In this document: positions 23,283 to 33,040 of the stretch, one piece after another
Position numbering within the stretch: position 1 is the first letter of the stretch
Layout of the letters: every line of letters starts with the position of its first letter
From: Vesta saturnalis
Taxonomy: Eukaryota > Arthropoda > Insecta > Coleoptera > Lampyridae
DNA length: 64,000 bases
Assembly: GCA_036346205.1 (NCBI GenBank)
Contig: JARFJB010001166.1
Coordinates: 11,827,001-11,891,000, forward strand
Direction of reading: 5' to 3'
Made by a program: the position numbers and the translations under genes
Notes under the pieces: model-generated
What the model was told of the DNA's origin: nothing
Database searches by the model: none
The model's input: the letters and a program-made list of their open reading frames with translations, nothing else

Positions 23283-23511
23283 ATTTTTCGCTGTATTTTT
23301 TTAAGCCAATTCGTTTGGTATCGGTATTCCCAATACCTAAATCCAACCACTTTTGAGATATTTCATTATCTTAGTTAAAACATAACAACACTTAATTATT
23401 TTAACATTAGTAAAGGGTAGGCCATGGCTGTTACAGATTTGATAGTTAGAACGTTAATTGTTCATGTTGTTTTAACAGTTTTCTTTACCAGTTTGTATTT
23501 CACAGTAAATA

Positions 23512-24542
23512 ATGGCAAATGTAGGATTTACTAGTGATGATTTTTTAAATCTTATTATTTACGGCGAGTGTAATAGAATTGTTGAACGGACTTGCCGTGT
23601 TTTTGCAGAAAGATATCCAAATCCACCAAATGCAACTGGTGATATTGTAAGAAGATTGCTTAAAAACTGCCGTCAGTTTGGTCAATTTAAGACAAAAATT
23701 AATAAAAATAAACCACTAGTGGACAGTGACATAAACGAAATTAATGTTTTGGGTTATTTTACGGCCTCTCCAAATGCCTCCATTACAGGTTGTGAGAGAG
23801 ATCTTACTTTGTCGACGAGAACAATTCATCGCATTTTAAAAACCACAAATGGAAACCATTTTCATACCATTTGGTGCAACACTTACAATTAGGTGATCTT
23901 CCTCGAAGGGCAGAATTCTGTGATTGGTTTTTAAGGAAGACCCAAGAGGATGAACACTTTATAAAAAAAGTTAAATGGTGTGATGAAGCAATTTTATCAA
24001 AAATGGATTATTTAATCGACATAATTCCCATTTTTGGTCTAATGAAAATCCACATGTTGGTAGAGAACGTTATTTCCAAGATAGTTGGAGTTTTAATGTT
24101 TTTTGTGCAATAAAAGACGATAAAATTTTAGCATTAAAATTTTATGATGAAAATTTAAATGGTACAAGATATTGCCACATTTTAGAAGACGTCATACGAC
24201 CGGCGTTACATACTTTAAGAAATGGAGAGGCGGCTTCAGCTTGGTATCAGCAATATGGAGCACCCCCTCATAACTTTCGGTCTGTTGCTCAGCATCTTTA
24301 CGTTTCGTTGGCCAGCTCGCTCACCTGATTTGGCTCCTCTAGATTTTGGTATTTGGAGTTACATTAAAAATCAGGTATTTTCCAAACCTGTTACGACAAA
24401 GGAAGATATGATGCAGAGAGTCTTACTTGCTTTTAATTCTCTAACACCCGACCATATTTCCAGAATTACAAGACATAACTTAATGAAAAGGATTCATAAA
24501 TGTTTAGAAGTAGATGGTGCTAATTTTGAACACTTATTATAA
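23512..24542 (+). pseudogene. Tc1/mariner transposase with two frameshifts and lost second Asp
   Basis: The start MANVGFTSDDFLNLIIYGEC gives the first HTH; DLTLSTRTIHRILKT is the second. A frame change near 23865 leads to VQHLQLGDLPRRAEFCDWF and KVKWCDEAILS (first Asp present). Another near 24005 leads to FNRHNSHFWSNENPHVG and FNVFCAIKDDKILALKFYDE. The second-Asp motif is QQYGAPPH (Asp to Tyr), followed by a deletion. The third Asp is in WPARSPDLAPLDFGIW, and the tail ends ANFEHLL. The first Asp motif CDEA, rather than TDEA, is shared with the relative at 7930. Inactive. Confidence 0.88.
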
Positions 24543-25389
24543 AACTTTATTTGTTTAATATTACATTTATTTATTTTTGTTTGTAAGTTATCTAATTAAA
24601 TTAATACAAAATACCTAGTCAACGTTTTTAATGATATCCACAACTAATAATCCTTTTAGGCTATTGGTTACTTTTCAGAATTAATAACTTATGAAAAACT
24701 AACAAAATATCACCTTAAAAAATGGAAATCATGGCCTACCCTTTACTAATGTTGAAATAATTAAGTGTTGTTATGTGTTAACTAAGATAATGAAATATCT
24801 CAAAAGTGGTTGGATTTAGGTATAGGGAATACAGATACCAAACGAATTGGCTTAAAAAAATACAGCGGAAAATGTAATAAAATACAGGGTGTTCTATTTA
24901 AAGTAAGCAACTTATGAACAATTTAAATTGTGCATGTTGGCGGCTAAGTTTAAAACACCTTGTATGAAATATCAATGAGATGGATATATGGAGTTAACGG
25001 GCAAGCGCTTGTTGTTTATTGGTTACAATTTCACGTCACTAGCTTAGTTATTAATGGAGATATCGTTATTCAATGTGGACTAGGATTTCTTCAAAATTTT
25101 TAAAGAAATCGAAATATCTCGAAAATACTTCATTTTTGGTATAGAATATTGTGCACAAATTTTATCTAGAATTTCATGTAGAATTAGAAAATAAAATAAA
25201 AAATATTAGGTTCCATTTAAAATAACAAAGTTGACGTCTACTTCCGGTATAACTGGAAGTGCCACATTCAGGAGATTATTAAATTTGAATTCAGCGTCAT
25301 CCAAAACCTCCAGCTTTGTAATTTCAGATTTTTAATATAACTGTATCCGCCACTACTTTTAATCAAAGCTCTTCGCGCCACACCCTGTA

Positions 25390-26802
25390 TAGAAAAAAGT
25401 CGTCTTGAAATGGTTAACGGATCTAAACGAACAACCAACTGCAAGTGTCACTCATAACTACATTTGTTTTAACAAAAGGTTACTTCGATTTGTTGCTTAT
25501 GCAGACGTCACGTGTAATTGATACTTTTTAGTTGATATTTAAAAATTCGTTATTCTTTTATGTTTTGAAATAAACGTTTGTAATTTGGCAGGAATAATTT
25601 TCAGTTCACTGTGCCTTAGAAAATAAAAACTGAAATCCATATCTGAAAGCGTTCTAAGGATGTATTAACTTATACAGGATTCGTTTTTTCTAGCCAGTCT
25701 TTCTTTAAACTTTGACACCCTGTATCTTTTAAACGCAAAGTCATTTTTTGTTGAAATTTATTTTTTCAACCAATATAACTGAAACATCATGTATTGTTGT
25801 TAGTAGTTGTTATGGCAACTTTTTGGGACTGAGCCCGAAAAAGTATCACAAAAATATCGCTTTTTGGGACTGTTTGTATTAATATGTTTTGTAGCATTTC
25901 ACATTGCCCGCAACATGGCGGGAAAAGTGAAATTTGCAGCACCTAAGGTTTTTAATTAAGTGATATTCCAATTACTATTTCCATTTAGTACGTTTTAAGC
26001 CTAAGTAATATGGATATCAATTGCGTATAAGTTGAGTTTTCTAAGTGCATTCACAAAAATACAGCACATGCTCAAAAATTAACTATTCCACTTTGCCCGA
26101 CCTTCCCCTATGCTTATACAACTGGAAAAATAAACGACTTATTTTAAGACTTAGTAATTAATTTTAACATAAGTACAGCATTCTTCTTTTTACAATTTGA
26201 TAAAATTATTATTATTATTATTATTATTATTGCTAGAAAAACAAAAATGAGTGTTGGCTAAAAAGCTATTATTTTGTTGATAATCATCGCATTTTATTAA
26301 CCCATTGATGATTAATGGTATTGTATAAATAGTAAATAATTACACTTATAATAATCACACATGAATCATTGTCATTAGTTTTTATAGATAAAAAATCTTT
26401 CTAAATTTTTTTGAAAAAAGTATCAACATAATTCACTTTTACACAGGCCATTAAAAACAAAAAAACAACAATTTGTTGGCAGACGGAATGACGACTTCCA
26501 CTGACATTTTACATTACCCTTAAGACAAAATTAAAATGATGACTAACGAGTCACAAGCTTAAGTTTCTTAATTCGAGTGTTTTAAAAGTACATCGTTATA
26601 ATTGAAGAGAAAAGTACATGTATTAAGGCATTTATTTAAAGTTTCATCCGATGAATCATCCATGTAACTCGGAAGCCAATGCTCTAAATGTGTATAAATA
26701 ATGTTACGATAAAATCTAAGATGTCAAATAGAATCTTAGAGAAAAGATAACATGTGTGCGCTCGCTTCATAATTTTAATATAATAATAAAAATTGTACTT
26801 AC
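25390..26802. other. gene-free; inverted terminal repeat ending at 25791, pogo-like terminus near 26092
   Basis: Positions 25690-25791 are an inverted relative of the terminus at 12835 (ends AATATAACTGAAACATCATG then TA). Around 26092-26113 the sequence CTTTGCCCGACCTTCCCCTA resembles the G-rich terminus at 17598. A (TTA)n run lies at 26207-26232. No coding match. Confidence 0.5.
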
Positions 26803-26884
26803 AATTTTTAGGCACCATTTTATCAAATCCTGGCATCGTACGCAACACTACATCATCATCGAAATCTTCTAATTCCCACGCATC
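26803..26884 (-). CDS. candidate 82-bp internal exon of an unidentified host gene
   Basis: The minus strand reads GAAACAATTGTTCCAG, then codons for DAWELEDFDDDVVLRTMPGF and DKMVPKN, then a strong donor GTAAGTAC (starting at 26802). The peptide is acidic and not low-complexity, and it does not resemble any transposon protein in the window. The exon would start in phase 0 and end in phase 1. I do not recognise the gene. The exon at 57687-57917 on the same strand ends in phase 0, so both could belong to one gene with a ~31-kb transposon-filled intron. Only 27 codons support this call. Confidence 0.45.
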
Positions 26885-27619
26885 CTGGAACAATTGTTTC
26901 CATTACCATCTTCTAATATAAAGTGATCATTTAAGTAACTATATTGTTTTATCTAGTGCTCAAATAAAAATAACAAAACAATGAGATCTGGTATCTATTT
27001 CAGATAGTCTAAATTTGGTAGTAAATAACTCTCTGTCAGAGAAACTATTGTGCGCGAAGTTGGGGTGAAATCATTTTCACAACTGATCTAGATTCGAATC
27101 AGAAAATCCAGCAATATTAATGAGAATAAGAAAAAAATAATTTCATAGGTTTTTATGAAGAGCAGGCCGCATTAACTCCAAAATTTGTCTACTAAAAGGG
27201 TGGGCAGCACCTAACAGATTGGTGCCCGCTTCTAGAAAATAATGATAATACAGATGATAATTTTTGACCTTATTTGGCTTTCTATTAAGAAACTTTATAA
27301 ATAAAACTTCTATAAAATTAAACTATGTTCACACATTTTCCGATAAAATTTATCGTTATTCAGATATTTGAACAAACACTTAAATTATACATTGTTTTTT
27401 TTTCACCAAATTATGCGTTGTAAAAAAATTCTATGAAACATAAATAATCTGTACAATTAAAGTCGACATGGCGGTATTTTTATATCATTTGAATATACAG
27501 CTATTTCAGAATATTTGATACAAACCAAATACTTTACTTAATAAACCCTCATCAGCACTGAATTTCTGCATCTAAAAAATAAAATGAAGCTTAAATACAA
27601 AATTTCAAGTACGTATGGA
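26885..27619. other. no further gene seen; likely intron
   Basis: AT-rich unique-looking sequence upstream (on the minus strand) of the candidate exon; no motifs recognised. Confidence 0.4.
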
Positions 27620-27629
27620 CAATGGTTCT

Positions 27630-29265
27630 GGAGTTATTGAGGATACCAAGACACATCTACGCACCCACATCCACACACATGTACAGAGACGTACAGACAC
27701 AAAAATACTCAAACTCGAGATGCATACACACTCGTACGTACACCCATATCCACGCACGCACACATCCACGTATAGAACCTCACAAACACAAGGACGAACA
27801 TACGCACGCTCGCACCCCCTACCCCACACACTCACGCTCACATCCACGACCACCCACACGCACCCACCCACCCACACACCCACCCAACCCCAGCCCACAC
27901 ACACACCCACCCCACACAAACACACCAACCCATCCACCCACATCTCACACACACGCACCCACAAGCATGCACGCACGCCCCCAACCACCCACACACACGC
28001 ACGCACCAACCCACGCACCCACGCACACGCATACACCCACACCACACACACACCCACCCACTCAACCACCCACACACACACACACGGATGCACGCCCCCA
28101 CACGCACGCACGCACCCACCCAACCACATGCAAGCACACACCAACTAAGCCACCCACCCACACACACCCCCACACCCACACACACGCACGCACGCACACA
28201 CGCACGCACACACAGACCCATCCACACCCACCCATCCACACACACACACACGCACGCACACCACACGCACGCACCACCACCACACCACCACCACCACGCA
28301 CCACCACCACCACCACCACACACACACACACCACCCACACCACACGCACGCACCACACGACGCACCCACACACCAGCACACACACACACCACCACACCAC
28401 ACACACTCCACCACCCACACCACGCACCACCACACCACACACGCACCCACACACGCCACACCACACCACCACACGCACCACCACACACCCACCCCACCCA
28501 CCACACACCCACTACCACCAGCACGCACGCACCAACGCAGCACACACCACACACACACGCACCAGCACCCACACGCACCCACACCACGCACGCACCACGC
28601 ACAGCACACACACCACCCACCACACATCACACTCACGCACACGCACACGCACGCACACACACCACACACACACCACCACACACCACACCACCACCGACAC
28701 CCCACACCAGCACCACCCACCCCACCACACGCACCAACTCACCACCACACTCCACCACCACCACACTCGCACCAACCTACACTCACTCATCACCCACTCA
28801 CACACCTATCACTCACCCAGCACGCACTCACTCAGTCACTCACTTACCCAGTCACTCACTTATCCACTCACTCAGTCAGTCACTCAGTTACTTCCACAGT
28901 CACTTGCTCAGTCACCTACTCACTCACTCAGTCATTAATCATACACTCACCTACTCACTCGCTCGCTTCCTCATTCACTCACTCACTCACCCACTCATTC
29001 ACTTACTTACTCAATCACTCACTCACTCAGTCACGCAGCCACTCACCCAATCACTTACTCAACTACTCACCCAGTCACTTACACACTCACTCACCGACTC
29101 TCTCAGCCACCCACTCACTCAGTCACTCGATCACTCAATTACCTACCCACACTCAGTCACTCAATCACTTACTCGCTCACTCACTCACACACACCCACAC
29201 ACAACCAACCCCCCCCCCCACTCACGCACACACTCACTAACTCGTCCACTCACTCACCTACTCAA
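27630..29265. repeat. 1.6-kb C/A-rich simple repeat block: (CACACCCA/CGCA)n then (CACT)n
   Basis: From about 27650 to 28780 the plus strand is almost wholly C and A, with scattered CGCA: CACACACCCACC, ACGCACGCACC and CCACCACCACCA variants. From 28760 to 29260 it becomes a tetranucleotide array of CACT/CAGT units with T in phase. Long open frames in all phases (Thr-His-Pro or Val-Cys-Gly rich) are a by-product of the composition and not genes. Confidence 0.93.
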
Positions 29266-29269
29266 ATAC

Positions 29270-30326
29270 ATGGGCAAGCTCACAGCAAAAAAGTAACTAC
29301 AAAATAAGAACAAGTACACAATATTGTTCATACTATGAAAATAGTACAATAACTACTCTATCTGTAACACAAAAATGCACAATATCCACACAATAATAAT
29401 ACAACAGTAATAATAAGCGCTCCCCTTCTGCACACACAAATAATGCAATACAGGTAGTACACCAGTACGCTCTGGTCGCAAGAAGTATATGCGTTCGGGA
29501 TCTCAAACTGCCTACTCCCTTACCGTCCCTCTACTGGTAGTTTAAATCAGACCGGCAGCTCAACGACCTACTTTGTCGTTGAGACTGCCGGTCTCATTCA
29601 AATGGAGGCTTCCACAATCCAACGCCAGCTGTGAGAAAGTCAAACCAGACAGCCAACCTCAGCAACCTGCGAAGTTACTAAAACGATTTTGTAGGAAAAA
29701 CCTAGATGTAATTACTGGTGGCGGGAAAAAATTACATCAGGATTTAAGTGGTGCTGGTGCAGATGTTTCCAGAGGTTGTGGTTTCATGTGGCGTCGCTGT
29801 CGTGGAAGAGTGGAGGCCTGTAGGGTAGGTTACTGCTGATAAGCGTTACGTTCCTCTTGTACGGCTAGAGCCGGTCGGAGGTCGTGCATACGGACCTTCA
29901 CTATTTCACCAGCAGACCCAATACGCGTTATGTCAGCGTTTAAGAACACGGTTAGGATCCATCCAGTTTATTTGAAATACCCCTCTGTTGAGTTGGTGGG
30001 TCTTTTCATGACAACTCTTATCTTGATATTGTATCCGGACGGGTCCAAAATTTGCGTACCAATTTTTGATTTTGATAAACTTGATTGATCTACTATTCAC
30101 ACGAAGAACTCTGATTGATAATAGTCGGTTCGTCGACCCGAATCCTTTATTCTCCCTAAGAGCGTCGTAGCCTAAGTCATGCTTATCGTTGCATTCTTTC
30201 AAGTCCTTAGTGTGAACAGACTTTTCGTTACATATGGATTCGTAGTCCCTTCTTAAATTTGCGAAGTTCCACGAGGTTAGCGGAAGGATGAAAGATGAGT
30301 ATTATCCCCACTTAAGGAGCACCAGG
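29270..30326. other. mixed region, no firm gene; strong hairpin at 29549-29594
   Basis: Composition changes to near-balanced GC from about 29450 to 32600. A plus-strand frame (29573-29839) and a minus-strand frame (29933-30202) have no motifs I can assign. The latter lies just downstream of the gypsy integrase remnant and could be decayed pol or 3' sequence. Confidence 0.45.
29549..29594. repeat. 46-bp hairpin, 19-bp stem with one bulged A
   Basis: AGACCGGCAGCTCAACGAC (29549-29567) pairs with GTCGTTGAG-A-CTGCCGGTCT (29575-29594) around the loop CTACTTT. All 19 positions pair; only the A is unpaired. It begins the GC-balanced block that contains the gypsy remnants. Confidence 0.85.
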
Positions 30327-30749
30327 TCACAATTCACTGAGGTAAACTGGAGCACCGTTATTCGTAACGTTGGCTTTGGAAAAACCTAATCTGTTAAACA
30401 CGTTCTCCAGCCTGTTGAATACTACGTCGTTGATGGCTTCTTGAACTGCAAACACTTTGATCACATGTTGTAGAGGTCGGTTATTACAAGAATTTAACGA
30501 TCCCCGGACATGGCCGCGGATGATCTCTGCCGTTTTCGACCAAAAGTACCTCTGAGCGATGTGTCGCGTGGTCTCTTCTGCCCCTGGATGGTATGCGGTC
30601 AGATCAGAATGGTACGCGTTGCTGCATGTTGGCCGGGAGTAGAAGTAGAAGAGCTTGCGAGCTGCGGCGATAGAAGACGCAGTGCGCGTTAATTTGGCAC
30701 TGTCGCATCTAATGATGGGGAGCCCAGGCACTGGTTCATTATATAGCAC
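30327..30749 (-). pseudogene. Ty3/gypsy-type integrase remnant
   Basis: The minus-strand frame contains a His-His-Cys-Cys-like zinc region: HSDLTAYHPGAEETTRHIAQ, then RYFWSKTAEIIRGHVRG, ending in a Cys (the other expected Cys is missing). After a gap it shows RLGFSKANVTNNGAPVYLSE, resembling the LGFP.xVxTDNGxxF segment around the second catalytic Asp of integrase, here Asn. Most of the catalytic domain between is deleted. With the reverse transcriptase just upstream (30953 on) the order RT then IN is that of a Ty3/gypsy pol gene. It is non-functional, and I see no envelope-like gene nearby. Confidence 0.72.
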
Positions 30750-30952
30750 AGCCGCGATTCCTTCGCCAGTAGTGTCTACAGGGTAAAAGGCTGCGTGACA
30801 TCCGGTCCATGTAGTGGAAGAACCCGTGTCTGCGCTTCAGGTGAAACGTTGGTTTCGTTTCAGCAGAAAGTTTTCTTTTCGTATCCTCAGAATAGTCCAA
30901 GAAAGCTTCGAAAATGTTTTCGTATCACCAGGATTTCGGCTATTGTAGCGCA

Positions 30953-31400
30953 TCAACGTGTTCGGTTGTTGGTTGATTGCCTTCGGTGATAATCGTGTGA
31001 TCCAAATACGTGATTATTGATACGTCGAATTAGCGATACTAAGTTGTGCTGTTGCAGTCGCTCTAAGACTAGCCGCAAGTGTTGATGTTCTTCCCAGTTG
31101 TCCGAGTAGATGATGACGTCAACCAGATAGACAAGGACAAATCGACGAAGGTAGCCGTGGAGGACCTCCTGCGTCGTCAACTTGTAAAATGTTTCCAGAG
31201 CGTTTTTTAAGCCAAAGGGCGTTACCTTAACTGGTATGTTGTACTGTATGGTATAGCAAAAACCGTCAATCGTTTTCAAATCGAAGGTGGAGAAGAGGTG
31301 TACCGTTCTTAGGTACCTGAGAATTTCGTGAATGATAGATAAATTTGTTTTTAACGTTTTTGTCCCTCACTATGATGATCGGTGAGCTGCGTTCTGATCT
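30953..31400 (-). pseudogene. Ty3/gypsy-type reverse transcriptase remnant
   Basis: The frame opens with SPIIIVRDKN-like codons near 31385, breaks, and continues at 31279: KTIDGFCYTIQYNIPVKVTP, FGLKNALETFYKL, then FVLVYLVDVIIYSDNWEEHQ, HLRLVLERLQQHNLV. These are the GF..I...KTAF..PFGL.NAP.TFQ and VYLDDIIIYS..WEEH blocks of gypsy RT. In the catalytic YLDD box the first Asp is Val (YLVD), which would abolish polymerisation. The RT and IN are much closer than in an intact pol, so RNase H and part of IN are deleted. Confidence 0.82.
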
Positions 31401-33040
31401 ACTTCGTTCGACTGTTTTTCACCTCGTTGAAAATGATATGTTCCATTACCAATTAATTAAATGGTTGTCCAAACGATGTCTTGTACGAGTCGGACCGTGT
31501 GCCGAGTAGAAGTAGCGGTTGAGATCATCTCTTAGTTGACCTCATAGAATGCTTTCGGATGAGAGCAGGTGGTTAGCGGGGAAGCCATGCGTCCTAGATT
31601 TTTGGTAAATCGGATCGACAGTGCTGATATTCGTAACTTTCGTCTAATAATAGGTTTACCCCTGTTGATCTACCTTGATACTCCCTCAGTCGTAGTGCAG
31701 GATGGCCTTATGTTGTACCAGCTACAAGTGACAGATAATGATTGATGTAACTAGCTGATCGCCAACGTGGAAATCGCTGTTACTCGTAGAATCGCCCAAT
31801 CCCTAGCGATAGATCTTCGATCGCCCCAGCACGCTCAGCTGCTGGCCAGATGACATCATGCTTTATAGTATACCACTTTTCGAAGATGTCCTTCTGGGTG
31901 CGGTGGTGACTGACCCCTGAAAATACTAGTGCCACCAGGTAGGTATTGTTTCCAATGTACAGTTTGACTTTTGGTAAATCCTTCCCTGGCCTAGTGATTG
32001 TTGGTTTTGGTTCCGGTTCGGTTTGTAGATACTGTTAGTAGCTGATTAGCAATGTCTGCAAGTCCCACATGTTGCTGAGACGTGACTAGATTAAGAATGG
32101 CCGTACTCTGGTTGCAAGTAAATTATTCAAAAGATAAATCAAATTTTAATTGTAGGCTGTTGGAAATCATCGTGTATGTTGTAAAAATTCTAAAACCGCG
32201 TATGAATTTTGTTCTCTGCTAAAGAACTAAGGCCTAAACTACAGCATGGCCTGTGGGTCGTCATATCCGTTCAAAAAGACTGTCTTTATGTTGTTGAACG
32301 TCGGTTTGAAAACCATGTAGTGGCTTCACCATATCGAAGAACGCTTTGGCATCCTTGAAGATACCACCGCTGAAGGTAGGTGCGTTGTTGGTGGGTGACT
32401 TAAAGTTATTGATGCTGTGCATAATGACTCAGCATTTGGTTTCGACAACTGCATCCAGTTGGACGTCATGAAAATAATCAGGCTCGTCCGGTGTTGAATC
32501 GGGTTGCTATGCGCACGGACGTCTGGCTAGCTGAAGTCGGATGTGAGCGTTGGCAAACTGCAAAGCTCGGATATGCCTCACGTCCTAGGGGGCCAATTAT
32601 TACAAGGCAGTCCATTTTCGCAGGTAGATTCCTACAGCACAGTATATTGTCGATAGGTAATCAGAAGAAACCCTAAGTATAAAAAATAGCAACATATTTA
32701 CCAAGTATAACTAAAGCAAGTAAACAATATGCAGAGGTCTAACCTTAAATATTAAAATGTTCGTTAAAGAGTAATGTTGTCTCACACAAATCACAAGACT
32801 ACATAAACAATCAAAAAATCAGTAATGCACAAGTACACAATAATGCTCACACAACACATTAAGAAGGATAAGTGACAAAAATCATCATAAAGATAGAAAT
32901 TGCCCTTCTAGGACGGTTACACACTAAGTCTCCGAAAAGATGCACCGAAAATGTACAGAGCGTAGGGATAGCCCAGTTCATAATTATGAAATTAATCTAA
33001 AAACTTAATGGGATAAAGAGCACTACATTCAAACATTTTT
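31401..33040. other. no clear gene; probably decayed upstream part of the gypsy element
   Basis: From 31401 to about 32660 base composition matches the pol remnants. I cannot identify gag, protease or an LTR. AT-rich sequence resumes after 32660. Confidence 0.4.

Larger units (their letters stand above)
22718..24962. mobile_element. mariner element inserted exactly at the dyad of the foldback MITE
   Basis: The termini CAGGGTGTTTTAAAC (left) and GTTTAAAACACCTTG (right) are flanked by TA (22716-22717, 24963-24964). The arms are about 565 bp (22718-23282 and 24397-24962). The left arm is followed by a second, direct copy of its own 22808-22940 sequence at about 23283-23440. The original left end thus appears to have been extended by an inverted copy of the right end. 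Confidence 0.87.
22292..25387. mobile_element. foldback MITE (arms 22292-22717 and 24965-25387) split at its centre
   Basis: The ends are CAGGGTGTGGCGCGAAGAGC on the left and GCTCTTCGCGCCACACCCTG on the right, flanked by TA. The two arms, about 425 bp each, are inverted copies over their full length. Without the inner element they would meet at TTTCATATGAAA with a single TA at the dyad. They contain no coding sequence. Confidence 0.85.

Noticed and set aside
22292..25387. Assembly artefact producing the long inverted repeats.
   Set aside because: The arms are imperfect copies with independent differences, and each element has matching TA-flanked termini, so a simple inverted misjoin does not explain them. 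Long reads would still be a fair test.
12835..25791. Inverted related termini at 12835 and 25791 as the two ends of one 13-kb element.
   Set aside because: Nothing in between belongs to a common element, the interior is a patchwork of other families, and a possible pogo-like terminus lies outside at 26092. Two independent solo ends are simpler.
17598..26112. A single pogo-like element with ends at 17598 and 26112.
   Set aside because: The terminus at 26092-26112 is only loosely similar, and the element's catalytic core is nowhere in the interval. Too weak to list as one element.
28760..29260. Array of CACTCACTCAGT units considered as CRISPR or telomeric repeat.
   Set aside because: The units are contiguous tetranucleotides without spacers and do not match insect TTAGG telomeres. 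It is a microsatellite in a eukaryotic genome.
27605..29296. Long open frames (up to 438 codons) in several phases of the C/A block.
   Set aside because: They are Thr/His/Pro or Val/Cys/Gly repeats forced by a two-letter DNA composition that lacks stop codons. There is no domain, splice or codon signal.
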